Both the position numbers and the translations under genes were made by a program. The notes beneath the pieces were generated by a model. The model was not told the origin of the DNA. It ran no database searches and was given only the letters and a program-made list of their open reading frames with translations. A DNA stretch of 64,000 nt from Leptasterias polaris (Eukaryota > Echinodermata > Asteroidea > Forcipulatida > Asteriidae), in the NCBI GenBank assembly GCA_037783415.1, contig JAZGTN010000195.1, positions 186,001 to 250,000 of the forward strand, read 5' to 3'. Shown in pieces: positions 29,996 to 43,206 of the stretch. The number at the start of each line of letters is the position of its first letter. Within the stretch, counting starts at the first letter, position 1.

Positions 29996-32900
29996 GTGTT
30001 TGAATGGGGTGGTTCTGTAAAATGTTTTTGCTTGAATGTCGAGTCTTCTCATCAGAAAGTTGGGCACGTTAATTTACCCAAGTGTTGTATTTTTGTGTTG
30101 TCATAACCATAGTTACAACTTACTGCAAGTTTACTTACAACTACAATTACCATTTTACCACCAGCCCCTCCCCCCACCCCCTCATCCTCGTTTCACATCC
30201 GTAAGCAGTCCATTCCTGATGCATCAACCTCTGATCTGACATATGAAGACAACCAACAATAAGACTTGTCAGTTGTCACAACACCCAATATATCTATTTT
30301 TTAACTATGGGCCTGCATTTCTCAAAACAAAATGTAACCCTAGTGTCAACGCCGACACCTAGGCTTCTGCAACAAATATGTCGAGCCCGAGGTGGATCAA
30401 GGCGGGGACAAAGTAAAACAAAACTACAGACAAACAGCCGACCTAAGGAAAAACAAACCGACGACCACACAGGGACCGTCTCAGGTGATTTGTGCCAATA
30501 GCCCATGACACAAACTGTCAATACATCCCTGATCTTCCCTCTATCTCGATTCAATTCAAACTCAGCAAGGAAATTTCAATCTCGGATTCGGAATACAAAT
30601 TCCTTGACCAAAATATAAAATATAATATACAAATAAAAATACAGAATCAAAATAAAATAAAATAAAAGAATAACAAATAGAAAAGTATCGAATATCCTGA
30701 AAGGAATTCATAACTTGGGGTCAGGAGTATTTCCTTATTAATTTTGGAATTTCCCCGACGGTGAGACGGAGATCTGTGACGAAATGGGAGAATGGATCTG
30801 TGGACTGGCCCCCGACCCAGTGCCGTGGTGGAAGCAGCGGGGAGTCCTTGTCGGTTGGAAATTTGTTCGTGTCAAGCTCAAAGCAAGACGACAAAACTTG
30901 CCTGGAATGAGGCCTCAAGGAATGCTTGAAACCCATATATAATATTGTGCTTGTATTCACTACGGTATAAAGATAGATAAAAATTAACTTTCTCCACCAT
31001 CTGATATGGCTCATGTAGATGATTTTGTTTTTTAACGATTGGAAACAAACTTATAATGGAAAAAAAAGCAAAATATGTTATATTTAGATTGAACAGATAA
31101 CATTTATACAATATTTGTGGTGAACTTAACAAAATAACGACGTATTTTGGGCACACACCGTCTCTGGGATCGAGACATTAAAGTAATATAATGTACAATT
31201 CGAATTATACTTTCATATTATTAAACCTCTTGTATACGTTTTCACTGTTTTCAAACATTGAGTTTTTGACCCACGAGAACAAAACTATTGTTTTACTAAT
31301 TTCTTAAAAACCATAGCATTTCAAGCACAAATATTTCTAAGGGAGTTTCCGACCATAACCAACTTTCCATGTAAGTTATGTGTAAATCTGTGAACATTTA
31401 TATTTTTACTCTTACCAATGATACAAACACATAGGGTGCAAATTAAATATTATTTCGGTTTTTTGAAGAAACTAAATCTTCCTGGACAATTGATACGTAC
31501 AATGCATCACAAATCAACCGGGGACTCTTTGCACTCCGGTTTATACTACAAAATGATGCATGTGGAAATTTTATGAGTAAGATTACTTACGTTTTTTGTT
31601 GAATAACTATAGAGGCTTCTTTCCATTCGAAGATTTCGGAACTACTATTCCATAACCGAACCTATAAGAGTGGGTATTTGTGACAAGGAGAACGGAGCAC
31701 ATACCTTAAAGACCTTGATCCAAGAATGATCCAACACGCCCCCTCTCAGACGACGGAGTTGAACGTGGGCACCACACGGCAGACCTTGACTTCATAAATC
31801 CCAGTGATCCCACTGAGCACAGGTGTCGTGAAAGACCAGGTATAAAACTAAGCAGATACCGTTAATGGTGCTCAAAACACCCGATGTCCTTGCCACAGTC
31901 AAAGAAGACAAAACAAAAAACGAAGAGTGGCCGTCCGAAATCTTTATCCTGTCAGAATGAGAAAACAAAATAGTTTGGATTAGCTTTGAAAAAATGTGGA
32001 TAAGACTTTCCTAAGATAATACACATTGATGTTGACACAATATTAATATCACATTAGCAATAAATCGATAAAGGATTATTGTTCTGCAATTTATAAAGAA
32101 GCGTGGCAATAATGGCCACACAACAGCCTTCCAAAATAAACAGGATGGCAGACATGAAAACCAGAACTTCTCGACATTACAACTCAGCAAAAATGACCCC
32201 GTCTCGGTTCTTGATGAAGCAACATACCGAAAAGGCAGTGAGAAAATCTCGTCTCAAAACGCCAAACGCAGAGGGACTATCAGGCGCAAATGCCCCCGGT
32301 CGAGTTCACAAGCGATCACCACACGGAGGAGAAAATACGCCGTGTGTAAAAAAGAAAAAAGAAAACTTCGTTGACGTTGGTCTGAATTTAGGCACAGAGC
32401 TTGAAGACACCCGAAGCCAAATCCAAAATAGACGAAGCTTTGGTTACAGCGTGTGCACGATGAACCATTGTCTAAGGTCACGTCAGTAATACCTACTCCT
32501 AGATGGCTGGGAGGGAATAGTTAGACACTTAGACTCAAGATGTTGTCAGCAGTAAAATGATATAAATTCTGGGTTGAACAAAGAACGACAATTTCCACAT
32601 GATTATGTGGACTTTTTGCAATGCGATAATTATTAATCAAATGTTCAAATTAATTATCTAAAATCAATGGCCACAATGGAAGCCAACGGGCATTTTTAGG
32701 AAATGCTACATTTACAATTATTTTCAGAAAATGTACACAGGCTCTAAGAGCAAGATTAAAACGTCCAGAGGTTATCCGGGTCTTCGTGCAAGCTCTATAA
32801 AGCGAGCTATGGTTAACACAAATCGTCAGACAACCTTTGTTTAATTTAACAAATCTTATTGCGTCACAATAAAGCTGTCTTTTGGAGAAGATGGGTCTCA

Positions 32901-33169
32901 TCCAAACTATTCTACAACGTGCAGTTTTCTTAAACAGAAAATAATCTAATAATTCTTACTGATTGGAAAAGTTACAATTGCAGTGAATGATTGGGTCACC
33001 TGATTGTCATCTTTGACTTGTGAGACAGAGAGTTCAATGTCGGAGATCTCACTGGTGAGAATCGACATCAACAATTGGCGTATGACATTTCAAAACAATT
33101 CCCCGTCACTTAAGAACGATGTATTGGTATGAGGTTCGTCGACCATGAACAGGAAGCTCAATATACGGT
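29996..33169. other. Intergenic, no firm gene
   Basis: Contains an A-rich low-complexity patch (30613-30680) and the weak candidate ORF at 32112. No recognised domain. Confidence 0.4.
32112..32489 (+). CDS. Weak candidate ORF, Lys/Arg-rich, unknown
   Basis: ATG to TAA gives 125 codons, starting MATQQPSKINRMADMKTRTS. It is basic and polar, has a CVKKKKENF stretch, and matches no family I recognise. There is no codon or splice evidence that it is expressed. Confidence 0.15.
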   Translation: MATQQPSKINRMADMKTRTSRHYNSAKMTPSRFLMKQHTEKAVRKSRLKTPNAEGLSGANAPGRVHKRSPHGGENTPCVKKKKENFVDVGLNLGTELEDTRSQIQNRRSFGYSVCTMNHCLRSRQ

Positions 33170-33322
33170 ACTAGACTTGTGGACAAGTCGTAATGGTTAT
33201 CGTGGTGATAGCGTAACGACTCTTACGCTAACTCGATAAAAGCAGCAGGATTGCGAGCGTGACCGAGCCGTTACGCTGTCACACTGCGACAACAATTTTA
33301 CGACTTGTCTACGAGTCTACAA
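33170..33322. mobile_element. ~150-bp MITE with inverted ends
   Basis: tagacttgtggacaagtcgt at the left pairs with acgacttgtctacgagtcta at the right. Internal gcgtaacg and cgttacgc also pair, so nearly the whole element can fold. Confidence 0.75.
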
Positions 33323-34281
33323 AGTCACCCACAAGTCTGTGTTGTAAAGAGGCGCGACACCTTTTGGGATAAATGTTTGTAAACATTTCCTACAATAAAC
33401 TAGAATTCAGAGCCGATGTACAAAACAACCCTGAACAGGCTTCTTTTGAATTTTCATGACCTTTTTGTTTCGCCATTTATGTCGTGTCCCACATGAGCAA
33501 TACCAAAGGCGATTGGGGGACCAGACTAGTCACCCTCCAGCCTCATTCTGGGTACATGGATTTGGATCATAAAGAAAGACAAGATAGCAGTACCGTGGTG
33601 TTTCTATATTTCAGCGTACCTTGAGGTCAGGGGAAGTAGGGTAAATGTTTAAGCGTGTAGGAATGAGAGTTTAATTGCTCACAAAAAGGTCTGAAACTAT
33701 AGATATGTCAAAAGTTCAAAGGTCTGATTCCACCGAGCGTTTACCCGTGTGAAACTTGTACCTATAGTGGAATGTTGGCCCAAATATTTGTTTAAAAATT
33801 ATCTCCTTTCTGCAAACAGTCCCTGAGGTAGAGTCAGATTATCCAAACAATGATTTCAGGCTTAAAATAATTGAAATCACAAATGTCACTATAGGAAAAA
33901 GAACAAATTGAAGTATCAAGTCTTTTTGAAACCACTGCCAACTATTAGATACACGTAATCCCCACAGGGGATACAAAAGTAGCTAGACAAGCCAAACTCT
34001 GCTTAAAAAACAGGGGTTATCGAGAACGCTCTATTCTTCATTCACCTCGTCTTTCTTACACATTTAGAGCTGAATAAAATAAAATACAACCCCAAGACTT
34101 GCTTGGCATATAGGTGCATGTCCTGGCTGGTTGACTTATGGGGACTATAAAGTCTTGATTTCCATTGTTTTCTGAAAGTGTGCATTCGTGTCCATTTTAA
34201 ACCGACAGTTATCTTCTACCAATGTTTAGTTGTTAATACCAGACGCTAATAAGTTTACATTTGAAATTAAAGTGATAAAAT
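33323..34281. other. Intergenic, no gene recognised
   Basis: Nothing identifiable. Confidence 0.4.
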
Positions 34282-34435
34282 AGAATTAGCTGTTGCAAAC
34301 TGCTTACCAACCAAAAGGACCTGTGGTATAAATGCAAAAAATAAGTTAGTGGCCTGACGTGCAGAGTCTTTCTCATTTTAGCCTTCGAGAAAGACTCTGC
34401 TTGGGTCGAAACGTCAGGCCACTAACTTATTTTTT
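34282..34435. mobile_element. Penelope terminal segment forming a 100-bp hairpin
   Basis: From 34282 the sequence is the reverse complement of the terminal part of the Penelope-like copy ending at 5230 (gaattagctgttgcaaactg...). From 34336 to 34435 it is a palindrome: 24-bp arms (aataagttagtggcctgacg and mirror) and inner 14-bp arms (gcagagtctttctc at 34361-34374, mirror at 34387-34400). The right half has the same stem-loop motif (gactctgcttgggtcgaaac) as the copy at 5128. Two terminal segments thus meet in inverted orientation. Confidence 0.85.
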
Positions 34436-34717
34436 GAAATTAAAGTGTATAAGCCTACCTCTCACTAAATGTGGAACAATATCTTTGTCTACAAGCCTGA
34501 CAGAGAAACACGGGTTGTTTTGCAGTTGGGCAAAGGCTGCTCAATTCGACTGAAAAATATCTCCAAAATCTGCCTTAGGAAGAATAAAAATGCCTTTGCA
34601 AGGTGTTTTCCTATCATCTTCCCACACATAATTTTCCTTTACAACATTAGGAATTTCCCAAGTTTCTTACTACTTTGGGGAAGAATTTTCCACAAAAAAA
34701 TGTAATGGTTTTCCTTG

Positions 34718-35372
34718 GGGAACAACAACATCCCACATGAAACTCCTCGGTGAAGAACAACTTCCCACATGAGTCTCCTTGAGGAACAACAATTTCCCAC
34801 ATGAGTCTCCTCGGGGGAAGAACAACTTCCCACATGAGTCTCCTCGGGGGAAGAACAACTTCCCACATGAGTCTCCTCGGGGGAAGAACAACTTCCCACA
34901 TGAGTCTCCTCGGGGGAAGAACAACTTCTTACATGAGTCTCCTCGGGGAAGAACAATTTCTCACATCAGTCTCCTCGGGGAACAACAATTTCCCACATCA
35001 GTCTCCTCGGGGGAGAACAACTTCCCACATCAGTCTCCTCGGGGGAAGAACAACTTCCCACATGAGTCTCCTCGGAGAAGAACAATTTCCCACGTCAGTC
35101 TCATCGGGGGAAGAACAACTTCCCACATCGGTCTCCTCGGGGAAGAACAATTTCCCACATGAGTCTCCTCGGGGAAGAACAATTTTTCCACATCAGTCTC
35201 CTCGGGGAAGAACAATTTCTCACACCAGTCTCCTCGGGGGAAGAAAAACTTCCCTCATGTGAGTCTCCTCGGGGAACAACAACTTTTCCCATGACTCTTC
35301 ATGGAGAAGAACAAATGATTTTCCTAGTGGAGGAACGACTTCCCACATAAGTCTCTTCGGGGAAGAACGACT
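34718..35372. repeat. ~34-bp tandem array, about 19 copies
   Basis: The unit approximates gaagaacaacttcccacatg followed by agtctcctcggg, with variants of 32-36 bp and the most uniform block at 34795-34930. Open frames run on both strands because units rarely contain stops. Confidence 0.95.
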
Positions 35373-36649
35373 TCTCAAACATGGTTTTCCATTGCAATAC
35401 TTAGTACAACATTTCATTAAAGTAAACCAGAAAATGAAATACCTGTTCTTTGTTATTTTAAACGCGTAAGCTTATAAATTCTACAGATTTACCACTTTTT
35501 TGGTAAAAATGCAATCATTAGAATTTTTACGACTGGGCTACCACTCACCTCCCAAGAACTCGACCGACTCCCATGCGGGAACTCACGGTTCGTACGGTGT
35601 CAGGTTGGAGATAGAGACGAGCGTATCACAAATTCGCGGATTCCGTTACATCCAAATCAAAACATAATCAGTCCATTTCACCAGGTGTCAAAACCAAGGC
35701 CCGCGGTCCAGCTGAAACTCCCCCCCCCCCCCCCCCCCACCCCCGATAACTGTGATGGGCTGTGTTCTGTTTATATCCAATGTGAAACCCTACGACTATT
35801 CTATGTTGTGATGAGATGGCAGATGCTGAAGTGGTGACGTATACAGGTCATGACCTTGTATGATGAATATTCATAATGAAGAATCTGAAAACAACCCCAT
35901 GAACCTATACTTCTAACTCATGGGGATTTCACACTTGAAATCAATGTTAAAGTCTGTGTAAATTTGAACCAATAAGTCAGACCTGGGCTCAATTTCAGAG
36001 AGAGCCAAGACAGTTACTAGATCTGATAAGCGTTGAAGGAAATAATTAAGGGGCACAACCCAAGCCACATAACACCACAACAGAACCTTCTGGATACAAT
36101 AACACAATGGGTATATACGTCCGGACTACGACTGCGCATGCACCTAAACCCTACCCACACAGCAAAATACCACAGGAGCTACGTCCAAACGTATACACAC
36201 TAAAAACCCATTGACTGATTCGCAGGATGAGATCGAAGGACTACAGGTCAAGTCCCGTTCGAGGCACCGTCACTCTCTCCCTTTCTTTCAGTAATTGAGC
36301 TTACAAGTGCAACAAAAAACATCGCATCTTTCCGTAGATTACGAGAGACTGGAAGCAGTTATTGGTTGGACAGCTTAAAATACCTGCCCAACAACTATCA
36401 GTGCTGTTCATTTTACTGCTTGTAAGCATTGTACATCACTGGTACTTTGGAAAAGTAAGCTCATTTTTCTACTCCAGTCTTCAATAAACACATTGTTCAA
36501 ACTAAGCTCTGAAATTTCTATCAATGAAGTTGATCCCGTTTGGGTGACACACTGAGAAAACGGTTTGTGATTTTGTTTCCCCTTTTTCAGGGCATTTTGT
36601 GAACATCATGAATGGTTATTTCGATTGCGGCAATTGAAATAAACAATAG
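35373..36649. other. Intergenic, no gene recognised
   Basis: C run at 35721-35739. A tRNA-T-arm-like gtcaagtcccgttcgaggc at 36248-36266 may be a SINE scrap. Confidence 0.4.
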
Positions 36650-36850
36650 TGTTTTGGTTTAAGCAAAGTGTGGGATTGAGTCCTGTCCTAACACATGTCT
36701 ACTAAAGTATAAAGCATTTAACCATCACTGCTTCGTCCTTCGGATGGGACGTAAAGCCGTTGGTCCCGTGCGTTATGTAACGCACGTAAAAGAACCAAGT
36801 ATACAGTTATCACAAAGAGACGGAGTTCGCTCCGGTGTTTTAGCAGATTT
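36650..36850 (+). mobile_element. SINE-like fragment
   Basis: Carries gtccttcggatgggacgtaa, agccgttggtcccgtg and acgtaaaagaacc, a core I know from many animal SINE-type repeats. An upstream gattgagtcctg could be a decayed B-box. Confidence 0.45.
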
Positions 36851-39800
36851 CGACTTGTGGTGCTATATTATAGGTCTTATTATTTCGAACATATATAGCT
36901 CCACATACCTTGCAGAAAAATAATGAGCTCTTTGAGACTCCCTCGGGTGAGATAAAGCACTGTAAACAACTGCGTATTAATATGGTGCAGAGTTTGCTTT
37001 GAAACAACACCATGAAAAGAGAAAATTTTAATCTTAACTCCAACAACTGACAACTAGGTTACGATACATGCTGAAATCAATGTTGTTGGTAGTTAACACA
37101 TCTCGTTTTAACACTGGAACCGATAGCACTCTTTACGAGCATTCTTAAAATAAAACTAAACACATACCACAGTCCAAAGTGTTGCTATTCCACATCCAAA
37201 AACTCAGAATTTGTAAAGTCCCGAGACGTTGATAAAGAAAGGAAGTCCGAATATCTGATAGTGAAGTTCGATGTTTATCGCCTACCAGCCTCACAAAATC
37301 TACCGAATCAAAACCAAGTACTCTGCTAATATATCTTACTTTACATCAAAGGACTGGTTCTCATCGATGAGGAAGCATGTATTACCAATAAACAGTTGAG
37401 TACCAGCGTAACCTGACGAGTATGTTTGTTTGTTAGTATTCACCCTTCATTGGGACGCTACGTACTGCACCCCACAGTGTATGCATGCGCTAAAGTATTC
37501 GTTGTGGGGTATCGATTACAGGTGAAGTTGGTTGAAACGATGGTTCGTGATAGAATGCGAAGATTGACGTAGAGGGCTAAATATGCATGGGTGTGGTTGC
37601 AAGAAGTACTTAAAATCCTGCGAGCTGTTTCAGATTCCCATGTCAAGTGCCCACCCACAATGATTTGTGAAATTTTCTTTTAGTGACATTTAAAATAACA
37701 AAGTACAGAGCGCGTGATTCCGCAGTATTAAAAGCAGTGTCGTGGATTAATATTGGGCCCAACTCTGATATGTTCAGGTGTTTGCAAGCGGCTTGTAGAA
37801 GATGGATCCTGACATTTCATCATCCTTCTGTGATGCTACGAATTGATGGGGTGGGGTTCGGTTGCTCAGTGACCCAGCCCATTTGAAACCATCCTTATGC
37901 ATGCGTGTCACTTTAGATTTAGAATGAAGACGCTCCGAGGAGAAACATTTGCGCTACGATGTGCGTGTGTGTTCAGGCAGTGTGAGGAATACCTGAGCGT
38001 GTCAACAGATGTCAAATCTTTGTTAATTCAAACACACTTCAATTCCGTCGTTTTTTCTTTTTAATTATTAACACTGAATGTTCACTTATGAAGGTGAGAC
38101 AAGGCTAAGCTTTAAAACGAGGATATGCAGTTTTCCTAATTATACACTATATTTCGCAATTATATGCCAAATAAAAGGAGAAAATAACAATAATATGACT
38201 AAACCTGTAATTACAAAGGGTTGAAGCAAAGACTTTCGTCACTTCTTGAAAGTTGCTATAAATTACAAAAAGAAAATTGTTGGGACTATGACGAATTTGG
38301 CACAACTAGAGCCTATAAGCGACTACTCGTGATTCCTCATGCATGAATGGTGTACTATACAGCTCTTCCCAGGTGCACATTCTCTGTACATTATAGCATA
38401 GACAAGTCTTCAGTTCAGATTAGTTCAGTTTTCAGCATGGTGTCAGGCTGTTTGCTATACAGTACCAGTCTAGGTTACAGACTCTCACTGGGAAGAGGTC
38501 AGCCAAAGGTCATTAAATTGTGTCTGCGTGGGCTCCGAATCTGAACGCATTAAAGAAAACCGTCAATAGATTGGAATTGTAGTCGTCATAAAATTGCTTT
38601 TTATAATTTCTGTTATTTCTTCTGAATCATACGAGTTATTTATGACATGTAGGGCGTGTGAGCTACGGTGACGTCACAGCAATAGTGTTAGAATGACGCA
38701 TGAGTTTCAAATAACTCTCAACATGTGAAATTATATATCAGCAGTCACCGAGACTCGAGTACTAGGCAAACATGGACTTCACACTGAGAAGAATATTGAG
38801 TAATGGTTTTCGTTTGGTGGACGTTGTCGGCGCTCTTCGAGTTGCATGTCGTAGATACACTAGGCTTTCTCATGTGCAACCATGTTCTTTGAAGTTTTCT
38901 TTCCATTGGAACCATTAACACCAAATCAAGGTTTGGTTAGTAAAACTAGTTCCTTCACCTTTTGAACCTGTTTTTATTGTATCACGAGAGGGCCTGGACG
39001 CATGACAAAATAACACGGCGCTATAGTAGACCCCCTTCAGAAGTAATCGTCTCATGCGCACTATAAATCTGGATGTACCACCTAAATACAAACTGAACAA
39101 CATTTTAGTTGCAGATTTTGAAACATATAATATTTTGAAACATTGTTAAACGTTTGTCTGTTATGACTGTCATTTGAAGGCCATAGCAATAACGAATGAC
39201 GTCGTTTATACACAATAAAGTCCATTTGTATGACAATAATAAGATCTACACCAATACGAGACCAATCCCATCAACAATACATTCCTATCTATTAAATATT
39301 TAGAATATTAGATTTGTAACGATCTAAAAACGCGGGTTTGGCATGTGACATAGCTCATTGTGGAAGGTTTTGTTGGAAAGTTGGAACTTGATATTGTGTA
39401 AAACACAGAAGACACATTGTGCCTCCAAATGATTGGTGAGTGTGTATAATATGTGCCCGTGACAGACAATAGAATAGCTGTGAATTATGCACAAGCTATA
39501 TAACCCTCAGATGGGATAGAGATGCAGTGCCTTAAAAACTAAAAAGTCTTGCTCCTTTTCCCCTGAAGCTGTTTTTATAAAATTGGTTGATGACAACCTA
39601 CAGGATACACACAGAAGCACCCCCTGGAGCTGAGGCGTGCATTTGCAATGTAATTTGCAGGGTAACGGAACTTTCCCAGTGCATCCATCTGTTTAGCATG
39701 TGTTTCTTGATGGTATACAATGGTGGAATTCTTGAAAAACCAAAATCTTCATGGGCGGAGTAATTAGGAAATTAATTTAGCATAAACCTACAGTACGCAA

Positions 39801-40802
39801 CACCTACTGAAACTCATTACAAAAAACAAGTTGGTGAAATAATTCAAATAAAACCCTTGGAAGGCCTGGCAGTTTCTGTTCAATTACGTTGCTGAACTCA
39901 GAGGAATCATTGAACATTGTTTAACCTCTTAACTGCAGTGAAGAATTTCATTTAAAAATTGTTTTAGACATATAAAAGCAAACAACAGAAAATGTTTTTA
40001 TGTAGGCCCTATGAATCATACCAAAGCACTCAAGTTGAATGTTTACCTTGAACAAAATAATAACAGTTTGGCAGCCTGCTTTAACAATGACCAGGAATAC
40101 CTATGGACCCAATCGCAATTCTGTTGTTATCTCTCAAAGGTTTACCCGGTTATCACGCACACCTAACAATGGATCCAAAACATGAAGAAGAAAAAAATCG
40201 ACATTGGCAAAAACCACTTTTATCCACAGGAAGAAAAAGAGAAAGACCTACTGTTGGAGTTTGATGATTGTTAGATAAGGAAGCATTTGTACTAAACACA
40301 AATAATTCAGAAGGGGTATGTACTTCTGAAAGTACGTCAGAAGGTCAATGTCGTTTAAAGGTATAACACGCAAGACTTCCTGATCTTAAGTAGGTCGCGA
40401 ACTAAGGGATTACCCCCCACCCCCTTATGCGCATAGACTCATGCTTTTCGTAAGCATGACTTCATCTATACAATTCTTTTTGAGGTATAGACATAGTTTT
40501 TTCCAGTTGTGTTTAACAAATAACCTGTATAAGTTGATAAATTTGCGGGAAATGAAATCCCAAGTTTGTCAAGTATCATTTGATTTCTTTAACCAGAAAT
40601 CGTAATTTGTTATGAGCATAAGCAAATACTAAATAACAGCATGAAAAAAGTACAACCACCCAACTGTATTATACCATTCCATTCATCAACGACAAGATTA
40701 AAGGACCAATGAAAAATAATGAGCCAGTGTCAAAATTTAAATCTACCATGATGTGGAAAATTGATCTATAATTAAGTGTACCGCCACTGAAACCAAGTAA
40801 AA
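36851..40802. other. Intergenic, no gene recognised
   Basis: About 4 kb, AT-rich. A 47-codon frame opens with ATG at 38772 but has no supporting features. No element ends were found. Confidence 0.4.
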
Positions 40803-41865
40803 TGAAACAACAACATCATCATCTACAGCAGCAACAGCATCATCATCAACAGCAACATCAGCATCATCACCAAAAACAGCAAGAGCAACAACAGCAACAG
40901 TAACAACAGTATCATCAACAACTGAATCGTCCTCAACAGCGGCATCCCAACAACAGCAACAACATAATCATCTTCAACAACGGCATCGCCATCAACAACA
41001 ATATCGTCCTCAACAACAGCAACAGCAACAACATCATCATCTACAGCAGCAACAGCATCATCATCAACAGAAACATCAGCATCATCACCAAAAACAGCAA
41101 GAGCAACAACAGCAACAGTAACAACAGTCATCAACAGCGGCACCCCAACAACAGCGGCACCCCAACAACAGCATCAACATAATCATCTTCAACAATGGCA
41201 TCACCATCAACAACAATATCGTCCTCAACAACAGCAACAACATCATCATCTACAGCAGCAACAGCATCATCATCAACAGAAACATCAGCATCATCACCAA
41301 AAACAGCAAGAGCAACAACAGCAACAGTAACAACAGTCATCAACAACTGAATCGTCCTCAACAGCGGCATCCCAACAACAGCATAAACATAATCATCTTC
41401 AACAATGGCATCACCATCAACAACAATATCGTCCTCAACAACAGCAACAGCAACAACATCATCATCTACAGCAGCAACAGCATCATCATCAACAGAAACA
41501 TCAGCATCATCACCAAAAACAGCAAGAGCAACAACAGCAACAGTAACAACAGTCATCAACAACTGAATCGTCCTCAACAGCGGCACCCCAACAACAGCAT
41601 CAACATAATCATCTTCAACAATGGCATCACCATCAACAACAGCATCATCCTCATCAACAGCAACATCAGCATCATTATCAACATTAGCAACAACAGCACC
41701 ATCATCAATTACAGCATCAACATTAACAACATCAACAGCAACAGGCAACAGCGACACAAAAACAGAAACGGCATCATCGACAACAGCAGCAGCAACAAAC
41801 TGCGACACTAAAAGCAATATCAACATCAACATCAACACCAACATCAACAGCAACGGCAACATCAC
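40803..41865. repeat. CAA/CAT/CAG trinucleotide-rich region with ~215-bp higher-order units
   Basis: Dominated by caa, cat and cag triplets. Blocks containing acaacatcatcatctacagc recur near 41029, 41235 and 41452, and blocks with aactgaatcgtcctcaacag recur near 40919, 41344 and 41560, so the simple repeat has been duplicated as larger units. The minus-strand frame (Val/Asp/Ala-rich, 258 codons from 41907 to 41131) is best explained by the triplet bias. Confidence 0.9.
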
Positions 41866-42247
41866 TAAACTACACTTGCTACCCATGGAGAAACGCATCC
41901 AGTTCAAAACTCTTCTATATGTTTTTTAATGTTTGAAGGACATTGCTCCACCTTATCTCTCTGATAATGTTTCATCAGTGCCAAAGCAACCGTCAAGGAC
42001 TCCGTTCTTCTTCCGATAGAACTCGGCTTAACACTCACAAGTCCAGATTATCTTATGGCAAACATGCCTTCTCACACTCTGCTGCTGAACTTTGGAACAG
42101 TCTCCCAATTAGTGTCCGTGATTCTTCATGTGTTGTTACATTAAAGAGTAAACTAGCTTGTTTTAATTTATCCTTTTCTTTTGTTATGCGCTTTGATCAT
42201 GTTTTGGAAAAGCGCAGTATAAATGCCTGTTATTATTATTATTATTA
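41866..42247 (+). mobile_element. CR1/L2-type LINE, 3' fragment
   Basis: Pieces of the reverse transcriptase C-terminus survive in two frames: LHLLPMEKRIQFKTLLY, then DIAPPYLSDNV, then RTRLNTHKSRLSYGKHAFS with AAELWNSLPISVRD. These match the end of ORF2 in this LINE group. The 3' end is gcgctttgatcatg ... aaaagcgcagtataaatgcc followed by (TTA)n. A stop after LLYVF marks it as dead, and it is heavily 5' truncated. Confidence 0.9.
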
Positions 42248-43189
42248 ACATAGAAAAAAAATCACATCATCATCATCAACAGCAGCAGTACTAACTTCAC
42301 CAGCAACATCGTCAGCATTTTAATACACTTTTAATACGACGGCATCAACATCAACATCAACAACTGCAACAGCAACATCGGCATGAACAGCAACAGCAAA
42401 ATCAACATCCGCATCAACAACAACAGCATCAGTAGCGAGAAAGACCTTTTTGTAAAAAATAATAATAATACCGACGCGGTTTAAGAATCAACTACCTTCT
42501 TGTCACGCAATGTTTTGCCCTGATGGCCCTTTGTGTATCAAGACAAGTTTAACATTTCACTTCGTGTATTCAGAGCTGCAATTAGTACCGTTAAATGCCA
42601 AGCGCAGACAACGTTGTCACGTTGTGACAAGTCTGGCTATAGTCTTTAGCTGAGGATGATGAATAACAAAGCCATGCAAAACACAGCAGTCAACCCTCGC
42701 CATCCGCCAAGGGCCGCCAACAAGAAAATAATTATGCAAACAACATCAATATAATTCTCTTGCGAAATGTTAATTGGCAATTTAGAAGTAAACGGAGACG
42801 AACACATGAGGTTTGTTATTGTATGATGCTATATATACCTGTTCATCAGTTACTGATGTACATTAGCCTGCCATTAAACGGGATGGTAGCACATGTGGCA
42901 ATAGGAAAAAGAAAAAGGAGAAAAGAAAAGAAAAGGTGAGAAAGAAAACACTCTACGCAGTTAAAACAAAGAGTCAACTTTCAATATCCCTAAGAGAAAC
43001 AAAACACAACAACACAAAAGCGGGCCAGCATATAGTAACAATATCAGCCGGACTTTGGGTGGGTGGATTTGAATCCCTCTGATTGTTTTGATGGGGGGGG
43101 GGGGGGGTACTTTCAGTCAATCTGGGAGTTTCTTTTGAGAAGTCACAATAAAATCCTAGCAGCTCTGTGTTCATAAAGCTATGGTGTTC
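42248..43189. other. CA-rich tail then unannotated sequence
   Basis: 42260-42435 continues the cat/caa repeat interrupted by the LINE. The rest has no gene; a G run lies at 43095-43108. Confidence 0.5.
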
Positions 43190-43206
43190 CATATGTGCCA
43201 CTCCTT

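Noticed and set aside
29703..30067. Poly-glycine, poly-valine and poly-proline/histidine frames
   Set aside because: Low-complexity G-rich array read in different frames.
30721..31014. Minus-strand frame ending VGEIPKLIRKYS
   Set aside because: No clear acceptor, no recognised domain, and two competing frames.
34639..35292. Frames of 84-153 codons on both strands
   Set aside because: Generated by the 34-bp array; no start context, domain or splice signals.
36225..36290. tRNA gene
   Set aside because: Only a T-arm-like segment is present; no cloverleaf could be drawn.
38772..38918. Small frame starting MDFTLRRILSNGFRL
   Set aside because: Only 47 codons, no homology that I recognise and no clear splice donor; too little to call.
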